DNA of 36,254 bases from Streptomyces sp. HD (GCF_028369295.1 NZ_JAQMYP010000080.1:1-36254), one strand, 5' to 3'. Shown: positions 7,843 through 16,003, numbered from the stretch's first letter. Notes: generated by a model not told the origin, from the sequence alone. Program-made: numbers and translations.

Positions 7843-8882
7843 TTCTGGTACACCCCCTGCTCGCCGAGCATGTGCGCGAACTTGTTCGCGAGGAGGACGA
7901 GACACACTCCGATGGCTCCCTTGGCGAGGCCGACCGCGGTCGCGTAGCTGAAGTCGCCGTACTTGATACCGATGAACCACACGTAGGTGTCGAGGACTTC
8001 GGCGGCATTGGCACCGACCGCGTCCCGCTGGAGCAGGAACTGCTCGAATCCGACGCTCAGCGCGTCGCCCACCCGCAGCACCAGCAGCAGCGCGATCACC
8101 GGGCGCAGTGCGGGCAGCGTCACGTGCCACATGCGGCGCCGGCGCCCCGCGCCGTCCATGGCGGCGGCCTCGTACAGGTCGGTGCTGACCGCGGACAGCG
8201 CGGCGAGGAAGACGATGATCCCCCAGCCGGCGTCCTTCCACACGGCTTGCGCGGTGACCAGGTACTTGAAGATGTCCGGGTTGGTCATCAGGTCGAAACC
8301 GGTCCACCCGTGGTTCTCCAGGGTCTGGGCGATGATGCCCGCGCCGCCGAGGATCTGCTGGAACACGGTGACGACGAGGACCCAGGAGAAGAAGTGCGGC
8401 AGATACATGATCGCCTGCGCCACGGCCCGCACCCGGGGCCGGATCACGCTGTTGATGACCAGGGCCAGGGCTATGGGGACCGGGAAGAACAGCACCAGTT
8501 GGAGAAAGAACAGCATGAGGGTGTTCTTCACCGAGGCCCAGAACAGCGGGTCGTCGACCATCCGCGAGAACTGCTCCACGCCCACCCAGGGGCTGTGGAA
8601 GATCGCCGTGACGCCATTGCTGGAGATGTACGGGTCGTACTCCTGGAAGGCGACGACATTGCCGAGCAGCGGAACGTAGTTGAAGAGAAGGAGCAGCAGG
8701 ATGACGGGCAGCGTCATCAGGATGAGCGCGCGGTCGCGGCGCAGCCGGATCCGCCAGGGCACCTTGCCCGCCTTGCCCGGCGCCCGCACCTTCGCTGTGA
8801 CGGCGGTGACCGCGGCCGTCGGTTCCTCGACGGCGGCGGGGGGACGGGTCCCGTCGGGCCTGCTCCCGGCCGTGAGGGACAT
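7839..8882 (-). CDS. ABC sugar transporter permease, LplB-like
   Basis: 347 residues. A roughly 45-residue Ala/Pro-rich cytoplasmic tail precedes six predicted helices (first ALILMTLPVILLLLLFNYVPL). The EAA motif reads DLYEAAAMDGAGRRRRMWHVTLPALRPVI. The GEQGVYQK end is characteristic of the LplB branch of CUT1 permeases, which move oligosaccharides and sometimes complex glycans. The ATG shares one base with the stop of the binding-protein gene (TGATG), and its own stop overlaps the next permease, so the three transporter genes are translated as a unit. Confidence 0.93.
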   Translation of the reverse strand: MSLTAGSRPDGTRPPAAVEEPTAAVTAVTAKVRAPGKAGKVPWRIRLRRDRALILMTLPVILLLLLFNYVPLLGNVVAFQEYDPYISSNGVTAIFHSPWVGVEQFSRMVDDPLFWASVKNTLMLFFLQLVLFFPVPIALALVINSVIRPRVRAVAQAIMYLPHFFSWVLVVTVFQQILGGAGIIAQTLENHGWTGFDLMTNPDIFKYLVTAQAVWKDAGWGIIVFLAALSAVSTDLYEAAAMDGAGRRRRMWHVTLPALRPVIALLLVLRVGDALSVGFEQFLLQRDAVGANAAEVLDTYVWFIGIKYGDFSYATAVGLAKGAIGVCLVLLANKFAHMLGEQGVYQK

Positions 8883-10546
8883 CAGTTGCCACTGCCGTTC
8901 TTGTCGAGGAGTTCCTTGTACCAGTCGCGCAGCTTGTCGCCGCCGGAGGACTTCCAGGTCGAGATGGCCGCCTGCACGTCGGAGAGCTTCTTGTTGCCGC
9001 GCACGAAGTCGATCTCAAGCTGCTCGAACGGACTCTTGAGGGTGGCGTAGCGGGCCGGCTCGACGACGGTCATGCCGTAGAGCGACGTCTTCTTCAGGAA
9101 GGCACCCATCCGCTGCTGGTACTCGACCTGCTTGCGGGCGATCTCGGGGAGGTCGGGGTGGGCGAGGTAGGGAGCCGGGGTCGCCAGCATCTGCCAGGCG
9201 TTGATCACCTCGGAGTTGCCCTGGTCGGTCTTGGCCGGGACGCCGCCCTTGACCGTGTAGTGGGTGCCCTCGACGCCGTAGTCGACGAACATCCGCTCCT
9301 TGGTGCCGTAGGGCGCGGCCGCGAAGTTGGCGGCGGCCAGCGCATTCTCCACGGTCTCCTTCGAGGCGCCCTTGCGGATCATCGACCAGATGTTGGCGGG
9401 CGAGGTCGCCCAGATCGTCGGGTTGCCGCCGTCGGCGCCGAAGAGGTCCATGGCCTCGATCTGGAAGTCCGGGTTGGCCTTGGCCTGTTCGGCGGCCTTG
9501 GTGTACCAGGCGGACATGTCGCTCTGGAAGACCAGGATCTGTCCGGCGGCGAAGCGCTGGCTCGCGTCGCCGGAGCGCGCCCTGTCGTCGGGGTGAACCA
9601 CACCGGCGGCGAACAGCTTGCGGGACCACTCCAGGGCTTCGAGGTATTCGGGCCGCTCCTTGCTGTACCTCAGCTTGCCGTCGGCATCGATGTTCCAGTC
9701 CGGGGCGTTGCCGAAGATGCTCCCCGTGATCCAGGTCAGGTCACCGCAGGCCCACACCTTGGCCTTGGCGCTCGTGGCGTCCTTGGCCCAACTGAGGAAC
9801 TCCTCGGGCGACTTGGGTACGGTGTAGCCCTTCTCGTCGAAGATGTCCTTGCGGTAGTAGGGCACGATGAAGCTCGCGGGGGCGACGCACATCGGGATGC
9901 CGCGCAGCGCGCCGCCGAAGATGCCCATACGCCACGCGTCGGACGGAATCGCGGCCAGGTTCGCGTACTTCTTGACCTTGTCGCCCGTCAGATAGGGGCC
10001 CAGGTCCATGAACTTCGCGGTGACCGCGTTCGGTATCTTCCCGCCGTTCAGGATCCAGCTGGGCACGACCACCATGTCGGGTATGGAGCTGGAGGCGAGG
10101 ACGGCACCGAGCTTCTGGGCGTAGGTGTTGCCGTCCTGGTTCTGCCAGGTGATCTTGGTGCCCGCCGCGGCGTCGAGCGCCTTGTAGTAGGCGCAGTCGC
10201 CCTTCGGCGGGGAGCCCCAGAGCGGGGACATGATCTTGACGGGGGCGCCGGTGCCGAGCTTGTCCGGGACCGAGGTGGCGAGGGCCGCGAGGTCGACCTT
10301 GCCGGTGTAGCCGGCCGCCGAACCGTTCTTCGCCGGAATGTCCGGCTCGGCGATCGCGCTGGCTACGTATGTCGGGAGCAGCTTGTCGGCCGCCTTGCCC
10401 GATGTGGTGCCCTCTCGCGACGTGTTGTCGGAACCTCCGCAGGCGGACAGCAGCGGCATTCCCCCGGCCACCGCTGCGGTGGCGACCGCCGTGGAGGCGA
10501 GGAAGCTTCTCCGGCTCGGTCCGGAGGAGGCGGCATTCGGCGTCAT
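8882..10546 (-). CDS. Extracellular sugar-binding lipoprotein (CUT1 family, LipO-like)
   Basis: 554 residues, longer than typical maltose-type binding proteins (about 420) but normal for the LipO/LplA group. The N-terminus has a twin-Arg motif (RRSFL at 12-16) and a lipobox ending LSAC with Cys36, so it is likely Tat-exported and lipid-anchored outside the membrane. It captures the oligosaccharide for the two downstream permeases; the ligand is unknown, and the GH42 gene in the operon suggests a galactose-containing sugar. The ATG at 10546 has a GAAGGG ribosome site. It is the first gene of the operon and has one TCGAAGCGCTTCGA palindrome about 120 bp upstream. Confidence 0.93.
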   Translation of the reverse strand: MTPNAASSGPSRRSFLASTAVATAAVAGGMPLLSACGGSDNTSREGTTSGKAADKLLPTYVASAIAEPDIPAKNGSAAGYTGKVDLAALATSVPDKLGTGAPVKIMSPLWGSPPKGDCAYYKALDAAAGTKITWQNQDGNTYAQKLGAVLASSSIPDMVVVPSWILNGGKIPNAVTAKFMDLGPYLTGDKVKKYANLAAIPSDAWRMGIFGGALRGIPMCVAPASFIVPYYRKDIFDEKGYTVPKSPEEFLSWAKDATSAKAKVWACGDLTWITGSIFGNAPDWNIDADGKLRYSKERPEYLEALEWSRKLFAAGVVHPDDRARSGDASQRFAAGQILVFQSDMSAWYTKAAEQAKANPDFQIEAMDLFGADGGNPTIWATSPANIWSMIRKGASKETVENALAAANFAAAPYGTKERMFVDYGVEGTHYTVKGGVPAKTDQGNSEVINAWQMLATPAPYLAHPDLPEIARKQVEYQQRMGAFLKKTSLYGMTVVEPARYATLKSPFEQLEIDFVRGNKKLSDVQAAISTWKSSGGDKLRDWYKELLDKNGSGN

Positions 10547-10662
10547 TGCGTCAACCCTTCATGGCGCACCTGAACACCCGGCGATGGGCCGTCGGCTGCG
10601 GTGTCGTGACTGGACTGGCTGAGCTGAAAGCAGACATCCAACGACTTCGACGCATCTCGTAG

Positions 10663-10676
10663 TCGAAGCGCTTCGA
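10663..10676. promoter_or_regulatory. LacI-type palindromic operator, copy 1
   Basis: TCGAAGCGCTTCGA, a perfect 14-bp palindrome with the central CG typical of LacI-family operators, lies in the promoter region of the binding-protein operon. An identical copy (same 15 bases counting one flanking G) is at 10826-10839. No LacI-family gene is in the window. Confidence 0.7.
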
Positions 10677-10729
10677 TGTTGCTGCGAGGTTAAGTCAGGC
10701 CACATGGGCGCACAAGGGTCGCTTCCAAG

Positions 10730-10754
10730 ATTCCTCCGAGGTGCCGGGAGGAAT
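10730..10754. promoter_or_regulatory. Inverted repeat between the two LacI-type sites
   Basis: ATTCCTCC and GGAGGAAT are exact inverted arms separated by nine bases. The repeat lies between the two LacI-type palindromes in the divergent region, so it may be a second regulator site or a leader hairpin. Function unknown. Confidence 0.35.
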
Positions 10755-10825
10755 ACTTTTCTCATGACTTTACTGATGTGACGGCCTCGACCTCCGGGCA
10801 CGCCCACTGCCAGCCGAAACGTCTG

Positions 10826-10839
10826 TCGAAGCGCTTCGA
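10826..10839. promoter_or_regulatory. LacI-type palindromic operator, copy 2
   Basis: A second exact TCGAAGCGCTTCGA, 163 bp from the first and about 32 bp before the start codon of the truncated GH3 gene. Its position suggests it once controlled that gene while copy 1 controlled the importer operon. Confidence 0.7.
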
Positions 10840-10870
10840 ATAGGTCATCGGTTCAGCTCAAGGAGGTCCT

Positions 10871-10990
10871 ATGTGTCCGTCACGCCCCGCCGGACACACC
10901 ACGGTCTTCCCCCGATCCGAATCCGCCTTCGCGAAACGCATCGACGACCTGCCCCGGCCCACCCTCGACGAGGAGATCCGGCCAGGGGGG
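10871..10990 (+). pseudogene. N-terminal stump of a GH3 glycoside hydrolase
   Basis: A start codon with a near-perfect AAGGAGG ribosome site and an upstream operator opens a frame reading AFAKRIDDLPRPTLDEEIR from about residue 19. This matches the conserved opening of GH3 beta-glucosidases (usually PFAKRVDDLLSRLTLDEKI). Homology ends near 10990, and the frame then runs into DNA antisense to the small protein gene ending at 11008. Only about 40 residues remain, so no active enzyme is possible. I infer that a full GH3 gene, divergent from the importer and co-regulated with it, lost its body in a deletion that brought the phytanoyl-dioxygenase pair next to it. The family call rests on a short match. 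Confidence 0.55.
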
Positions 10991-11007
10991 CCGAGGGCAG
11001 CGGGCGG

Positions 11008-11403
11008 TCACTGGGCGGCGTCGTCCAGAGCCACGAGCTTCTCGAAGAAGAACTCGTGCTTCAGGAACGACACGTCGTACTCGTGCCCCGGATACGGCGG
11101 GATCAGCTGAGCCGCCTGGATCAGGCGCCAGCCGTCGCACAGGGCGGCCAGGCCCGTCTCATAGGGAGGCTCGTCGCTGTCGCCCGTGGTGGGTGACGTG
11201 CGGCCGGTGCCGTCATAGAGGGACCAGCCGACGACCCAGGAGTCCAGGGCCGACGTGGACAGGTACAGCACCAGCACCTGCTGGCGGACCGCGGAGGCGG
11301 TCGGGGTCGGGGTCGGGGTCGATGTCTCGGTCGGGCTCGATGTCTCGGTCGGAGTCGAGGTCGATGTCTCGGTCGGGGTCGAGACGGGAGCGATCGTGGT
11401 CAT
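11008..11403 (-). CDS. Small protein with Thr/Pro/Ser repeat tail, coupled to a dioxygenase
   Basis: 131 residues, family not recognised. Residues about 7-38 are a low-complexity run of TPTETS-like units. The rest is a compact, aromatic-rich domain (LYLSTSALDSWVVGWSLYDG, then PPYETGLAALCDGWRLIQ, then PYPGHEYDVSFLKHEFFFEK). No signal peptide or membrane segment is visible. Its ATG overlaps the stop of the dioxygenase gene by four bases (ATGA), so the two are translationally coupled and probably act together. The globular part could be an enzyme partner or a small binding domain. The repeat tail is unusual at the N-terminus of a cytoplasmic protein and may vary in length between strains. Confidence 0.75.
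   Translation of the reverse strand: MTTIAPVSTPTETSTSTPTETSSPTETSTPTPTPTASAVRQQVLVLYLSTSALDSWVVGWSLYDGTGRTSPTTGDSDEPPYETGLAALCDGWRLIQAAQLIPPYPGHEYDVSFLKHEFFFEKLVALDDAAQ
11300..11385. repeat. Imperfect tandem repeat coding for TPTETS units
   Basis: GATGTCTCGGTCGG occurs at about 11321, 11339 and 11363, spaced 18 and 24 bases, next to a run of GGGGTC hexamers. All spacings are multiples of three, so length changes keep the reading frame of the small protein gene. Confidence 0.8.
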
Positions 11404-12227
11404 GCGGGAACCTCCTGCGGTCGGTTGGAGACGCGGGTGACCCAGTAGTCGAGGTCGAAGCCGTCGTCGCCGGTCAGCGCCCGCCACAGCAGTACGCGGT
11501 TGTAGAGCTCCAGGCGGCCGGTCGCCTGCTCGTACCAGGGGAAGCCGGTGTTCAACTCCTCCGCCACACGCGGGTCCGACAGGTCCGAGGTGTCCCACAG
11601 CCGCCGCTGACGGACCGTCGGGTTGAAGCGGATCTTGAACATGTAGCGGCGGGTGCCGCTGTCGTTGCGCCGGCCGCCGTGCCAGAGGCCATGGTGCAGA
11701 AACACCACGGTGCCCGCCGGGCAGACCAGTCGGCTCTGGCCGCGCAGGTTCTGGTACCGGCCGGTGTCGCTCTCGTTCGTACGCCGCAGATGGCTGCCGG
11801 GCACGCTGAGCGTGCCGCCCATGTCCAGCGTCACCTCCTGCGGGTAGTACATGAGCTGCACATCGAACGCGTCGGTCCGTACGTCGATGATCGCGTCCCC
11901 GTGCAGCGGCTGCGCGGCGCCCTCGTGCGGCTCCCGGATGTGCACGGCGTGGTGGTCGATGGTCGGATCGGGTCCGACGAGACTGCGCAACGCGCCCGCG
12001 ACCTCGGGTATTTCGACGAGGCGCCGCATGAAGGATTTCTCGGGACAAGCCTCGGGGACGGGCGTGCCGTACGGCACCGGCGGGATTCCGGCCGCGAAGG
12101 CCTCCAGTGCCTCGGCGTTCATCTCCGCGGGCACCACGGCGTCCATGCGCAGCGAGCCGTGGGCGACGAAGTGCGCCATCTGCACCGAGCTGAGCAAATG
12201 CTCTCCGGTTGTCGTCATGTCCACCAC
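11400..12227 (-). CDS. Phytanoyl-CoA dioxygenase family oxygenase
   Basis: 275 residues. The double-stranded beta-helix of Fe(II)/2-oxoglutarate oxygenases is supported by the HxD pair at His109/Asp111 (LHGDA), the distal His183 in LWHGG and a following Arg in GTRRYMFKIR that would bind 2-oxoglutarate. Members hydroxylate small molecules or lipids; the substrate cannot be inferred. It is the first gene of a two-gene unit and is divergent from an AraC regulator only about 60 bp away. The start is uncertain: two tandem GTG codons (12227, 12224) and an ATG (12218) are all possible and none has a clear ribosome site. Confidence 0.85.
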   Translation of the reverse strand: MVDMTTTGEHLLSSVQMAHFVAHGSLRMDAVVPAEMNAEALEAFAAGIPPVPYGTPVPEACPEKSFMRRLVEIPEVAGALRSLVGPDPTIDHHAVHIREPHEGAAQPLHGDAIIDVRTDAFDVQLMYYPQEVTLDMGGTLSVPGSHLRRTNESDTGRYQNLRGQSRLVCPAGTVVFLHHGLWHGGRRNDSGTRRYMFKIRFNPTVRQRRLWDTSDLSDPRVAEELNTGFPWYEQATGRLELYNRVLLWRALTGDDGFDLDYWVTRVSNRPQEVPA

Positions 12228-12289
12228 GGTAAGGAGCGCACCGGGTCGGGCGCGTGGGCCCAGCTCACCACCACTGGTAATTTTTCACC

Positions 12290-13093
12290 ATGCATGAGGT
12301 CGTAGTACGCCTGGACGAGCCACCCGTCGTAGCCAACGTCGGCGTCGCTGTCCACGGCCCGGCCGGGCACACCGACGTCTTCCGCCTGCCCGATCTGTGG
12401 CAGCTGCACCTGTACCGGTACGAGGCCGACCTCACCGTCGACGGCACCCCCCACGCCGTCCGCCCCGGCCGGGTCAGTCTCGTACCGCCCGGCACGACCG
12501 TCCGGTACCGCTACCGGGGGCGATCCGAGCACCTGTACGCCCACTTGCGCCTGCCCGCCACCGGCGAACCCCGCACGGTGCCCGTCATGCAGGACGCGGG
12601 CCCGGAGCTGCCCGCACTGTCCGCGCTGATGCTCCAGGCCATCGCCGCCTGGCCGAGCACTCCGGTCCGGGCCACGGCCGAGGTCTGGACTGTCCTGTGG
12701 CGCATCGGCCAGCTCACCCCGCCCGTCCCGCAGGGTCCCCGGCACGACCCCCACCCGGCCGTCACCGCAGCGACTTCCTACATCGAGTCCCGGCTGGCAG
12801 ACCCCCTCACCGTTCCGAGCGTGGCCCGCGCCGCAGGGGTCTCCCACAACCACCTCACCCGGCTCTTCCACGCGGCCACCGGCGACACGGTCGTCGCCTA
12901 CATCCGACAGCGCCGCCTGGAACGCGCGCGGCACCTGCTGCGCGAGTCCACCCTCTCCATCTCCGCGATCGCCGCCACGGTCGGCATTCCCGACCTCCAG
13001 GCGTTCAACAAAGCCTGCCGCCGGGAACTCGGGGCTTCGCCCCGGGCCGTGCGGGGCGGCGCACAAGGTTCTCCCGGCATCGAGAACGGATAG
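12290..13093 (+). CDS. AraC-family transcriptional regulator
   Basis: 267 residues. The N-terminal 130 residues form a cupin-like sensing domain (WQLHLYRYEADLTVDG, then VRPGRVSLVPPGT). The C-terminal part, about 155-255, holds two helix-turn-helix motifs (LTVPSVARAAGVSHNHLTRLF and LSISAIAATVGIPDLQAFNK). It is divergent from the dioxygenase pair and probably controls it in response to a small ligand. The intergenic gap is only about 60 bp and contains an AT-rich patch bounded by TGGT and ACCA (12275-12290), right at the start codon, suggesting autoregulation and a very short or absent leader. A hairpin terminator follows. Confidence 0.9.
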   Translation: MHEVVVRLDEPPVVANVGVAVHGPAGHTDVFRLPDLWQLHLYRYEADLTVDGTPHAVRPGRVSLVPPGTTVRYRYRGRSEHLYAHLRLPATGEPRTVPVMQDAGPELPALSALMLQAIAAWPSTPVRATAEVWTVLWRIGQLTPPVPQGPRHDPHPAVTAATSYIESRLADPLTVPSVARAAGVSHNHLTRLFHAATGDTVVAYIRQRRLERARHLLRESTLSISAIAATVGIPDLQAFNKACRRELGASPRAVRGGAQGSPGIENG

Positions 13094-13123
13094 CTGCACC
13101 CTGCCGCAGCCGCGGGCTTCGCC

Positions 13124-13145
13124 GTCGGCGGCAAACGCCGCCGGC
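13124..13145 (+). terminator. Hairpin after araC-type gene
   Basis: GTCGGCGGC and GCCGCCGGC form a nine-base stem (one G-T pair) with an AAAC loop, 31 bases after the regulator's stop codon. Confidence 0.65.
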
Positions 13146-13309
13146 ACGGGCCTGGACTCACCCGCCCTCTCTTCGACAGCCGTGCACCGCTTTGTGCCGC
13201 TGCACAAGGCGCCGACCCTGTCTGTGAATTGCCGGAGAAACTCGGCAACGTTCTGGGAGGCGCGACCACTCAAGGGTGGCACCAGTTCGATCCTCCAGAA
13301 CGGGTGAAC

Positions 13310-14589
13310 ATGAAGAAGCAGCAGGCCCCCCAACACCGCCGGCGCCGGCTTCGGCTCGCACTGGGGACACCGCTGGCGCTGATCGCCGCGGGCGTCATCG
13401 CCTACGGCACGGCCTTCGGGGCGTTCGGCGACGACGCCAAGCCCAAGGCGTCCGCGGCAACGGCCCCGGTTCCCGGCAACGCGATGGCGGCCGTGGCCGC
13501 GATGCAGCCGGGCTGGAATCCGGGCAACAGCATGGACGCCATTCCCAACGAGACCAACTGGGGCCAGCCCCGCACCACCAAGGCCCTGCTGGACTCGGTC
13601 CGCGCCCAGGGCTTCAAGAGCATTCGCATCCCCGTGACCTGGAGTGACCATCAGGGAGCGGCACCGAAGTACACCCGGCTCCACCCGCTTCGACGCGTAG
13701 GCCCGCGGAGACCTGGACAAGGCGTTCAAGCGGATGCGCGACACCTTCGTCGCCCAGAACATCCCCGTCGTCCTCGGCGAGTACGGCCTGCTCGGTTACG
13801 ACCACGGCCCCGGCGCGGTGGAACGCGGCGAGATGCTCAAGTACTTCGAGGCTCTCGGTCACGCCGCCCGCACCAACAAGGTCACCACCGTCCTGTGGGA
13901 CAACGGCTCCTTCCTATGACCGCACCAAGCGCAAGTGGCAGGACGCCGGGCTGTTCCGCCAGATCAAGTCCAGCTGGACGACGCGCTCGGCGACAGCCTC
14001 ATCGGACCGCGTCTTCGTCCCGAACTCCGGCCCCGTAAAGGACCGTACGCTCACCCTCACCCCGAACGGAGCCGCCTTCACGGCGCTCAAGCAGGGCACC
14101 ACGAAGCTGGTCAAGGGCAGGGACTACACCCTGTCCGGCAACCGGCTGACCCTGAAGGCGGCCACGCTCACCCGGCTCGTCGGCAACCGGGCCCACGGCG
14201 TCAACGCGACGCTCCAGGCCACCTTCTCCCGAGGCATCCCATGGCGGATCCAGGTGCTCAGCCACGACACCCCGACCCAGTCGAGCACGACCGGCACGAC
14301 CGGTGCGTTCAGCCTCCCCACGCGGTTCCGCGGTGACGAGCTGGCGACGATGGAGGCCAAGTACGCCGATGGCGGCAACGCCGGCCCGACCGACTGGACG
14401 CCGTACCAGCAGTTCAACTCCGCCTTCGCACCGGACTACGCCAAGAGGGCCATCCGCCTCAAGCCCGCCTTCCTCGATTCGGTCAAGGACAACACACGCG
14501 TCAACCTCACCTTCCACTTCTGGAGCGGCGCCACCGTGACCTACCAGGTGACCAAGTCCGGAAGCACGGTGACCGGCACGTCATCCTGA
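13310..14589 (+). pseudogene. GH5 cellulase with C-terminal X2-type module, internally deleted and frameshifted
   Basis: Three pieces in three frames. (1) 13310 to about 13680: basic leader, hydrophobic segment LALGTPLALIAAGVIAYG, then GWNPGNSMDAIPNETNWGQP and IRIPVTWSDHQ, the opening of a GH5 barrel. (2) About 13700-13919, starting just after an in-frame TAG: the barrel end with nucleophile motif VVLGEYGLLGYD and TTVLWDNGSFL. (3) About 13915-14589: DAGLFRQIKSSWTTRS, then an X2/Ig-like module ending in HFWSGATVTYQVTKSG. The middle of the barrel, including the NLHHD and NEP segments with the acid/base Glu, is missing between pieces 1 and 2, and an extra base near 13915 breaks the frame again. 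It cannot encode an active cellulase. The intact terminator suggests fairly recent loss. Confidence 0.85.
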
Positions 14590-14598
14590 CCTGAGGCC

Positions 14599-14628
14599 TG
14601 CCCGCCCGGGGACGCTCCCGGGCGGGCA
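14599..14628 (+). terminator. Hairpin after GH5 pseudogene
   Basis: A perfect 12-bp stem (TGCCCGCCCGGG and complement) with a GACGCT loop, ten bases after the cellulase pseudogene's stop. The following 290 bases (14629-14921) hold no gene I can support. Confidence 0.85.
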
Positions 14629-14921
14629 CCTCGCTCAGCTGCGCGCCATGCGGACACTGCACGCCCGGGCCGTGCCCGCCCGCGAACGAGCCCAGCCGGT
14701 CCGAGAGATGCACGAGTGGTCCCCCACCACGTCGGACTGATCGCCGTTCCGTGCGAGCCGGCGCCCCGCACGTCGCCCCCAAGGACGCGGACGCCGAAGA
14801 GGCCGCCCGCACGATCCGTTCGCTGCGCGTCCACACCCTCGACGAAGGGCTTGATCAGCGCCTCGGCGAGCGAACCCTTCTACTGTGTGTGCAGCAAGCA
14901 AGACCCGGCACGAGGAACGCC

Positions 14922-15983
14922 ATGCCCGAAAGCCCCGCCCCGGCGCAGTCGCCGGGAACCAACCGCAGCACCTCGGCGACGATCCCGCCGAACATCCTGC
15001 GCTGTCTCACCCCGGTCACCGAGGGGTACGGGGTCGACCTCCGGCCCGAGCTGGTCCGGGTCGGGTTGGACGAGGCGATGATGCGCTCGGCGGCGCTGCG
15101 GGTCTCCTACCGCCAGGGCAGTGCCGTCATCCGGCGTGCGTTGGACCTCACCGGTGACGCCCACCTGGGCCTGCGGGTGGGTGCCGCGCAGCACCTGACC
15201 TCCTGGGGTCTGCTGGGGTTCGCCCAGATGGCCGCCGCCACACTGCGGGAGGCCATCGAGACGGGCGTGCGCTTCCAGAACCTGTCCGGGGCGATGGTGG
15301 TCTGGTCGGCCGGGCCGGAGGAAGCCGGCTACGCATTGCGGGCCGAGCTGCCCGATCCCGCGCTCGATCCGACGGTCGCGGTCTTCCTGGCGGAGGAGGC
15401 GTTCGCCAGCGTCGTCGCCCTCACGCGGCTGAGTTCCGGGGAGGAGTTCGCCCCGCAGAGCGTCGAGTTCGCCTTCCCCGCCCCGCGCGACACCGGGCCG
15501 TTCACGGAGCTCTTCCGCTGCCCGATACGCTTCGACGCCGTCGGGAACCGCCTGGTGTTCCCCACGGCGTGGGCCGGACGGCCGATGCCGGGCCGCGACC
15601 GGGTCACCTACTCCGCCGTCGTGGAGCTCCTGGAAGAGCAGGCGGCGTCGAGGCGTGATCAGCAGGACCTGCTGGAGGTGCTGGAGATCTCGATCGCGCA
15701 GAGCCTGCCCGACGTACCGTCCTTCGTCGAGCAGGCCCGACGGCACGCTTCGAGCGAGCGCACGCTGCGCCGTCGGCTGGCCGAGTGCGGCACGACGTAC
15801 GAGGCGGTCGTCGACGGGGTGCGCCGCGAGCGGGTCGAGCTGCTGCTGCGCCGCCGCGAGCTGACCCTGCGGGACATCGCCCGGCAGGCTGGTTTCTCCG
15901 ACGTGCGGGCACTGCGGCGGGCGGTGCACCGCTGGCACGGGGTGAACCCGGCCCGGCTGCGCGGGGACGCCGTGGAACAGTAG
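14922..15983 (+). CDS. AraC-family regulator with Arabinose_bd/OruR-type N-terminal domain
   Basis: 353 residues. The long N-terminal domain (about 20-240; ALRVSYRQGSAVIRRALDLTGDAHLGLRVG) is the PF12625 type found in OruR, VirS and related regulators. The C-terminal helix-turn-helix pair lies at about 265-345 (ERTLRRRLAECGTTYEAVVDG, then LTLRDIARQAGFSDVRALRRAVHRW). It is convergent with the flavin monooxygenase-SDR-dehydrogenase operon, and regulators of this branch often control oxidoreductase operons of that kind (for example VirS and the mymA operon in Mycobacterium), so it is a plausible activator of it. The ATG has GAGGAAC upstream; the frame extends further 5' without domain support. 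Confidence 0.9.
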   Translation: MPESPAPAQSPGTNRSTSATIPPNILRCLTPVTEGYGVDLRPELVRVGLDEAMMRSAALRVSYRQGSAVIRRALDLTGDAHLGLRVGAAQHLTSWGLLGFAQMAAATLREAIETGVRFQNLSGAMVVWSAGPEEAGYALRAELPDPALDPTVAVFLAEEAFASVVALTRLSSGEEFAPQSVEFAFPAPRDTGPFTELFRCPIRFDAVGNRLVFPTAWAGRPMPGRDRVTYSAVVELLEEQAASRRDQQDLLEVLEISIAQSLPDVPSFVEQARRHASSERTLRRRLAECGTTYEAVVDGVRRERVELLLRRRELTLRDIARQAGFSDVRALRRAVHRWHGVNPARLRGDAVEQ

Positions 15984-16003
15984 GGCGACGGCCCACGCGC
16001 CAC

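Noticed and set aside
7872..10573. Long plus-strand frames opposite the permease and binding-protein genes
   Set aside because: Shadows of the real operon with Arg/Gly/Asp-biased composition and no domains.
11300..11385. Repeats considered as a CRISPR array or binding-site array
   Set aside because: Units are too short, unevenly spaced by multiples of three and lie inside a coding frame, so they are protein-coding repeats.
14629..14921. Short plus-strand frame with a protein-like look (ending at a TGA near 14740), and the 5' extension of the AraC gene
   Set aside because: No start with a ribosome site and no recognisable motif; too short to call a gene or a relic.
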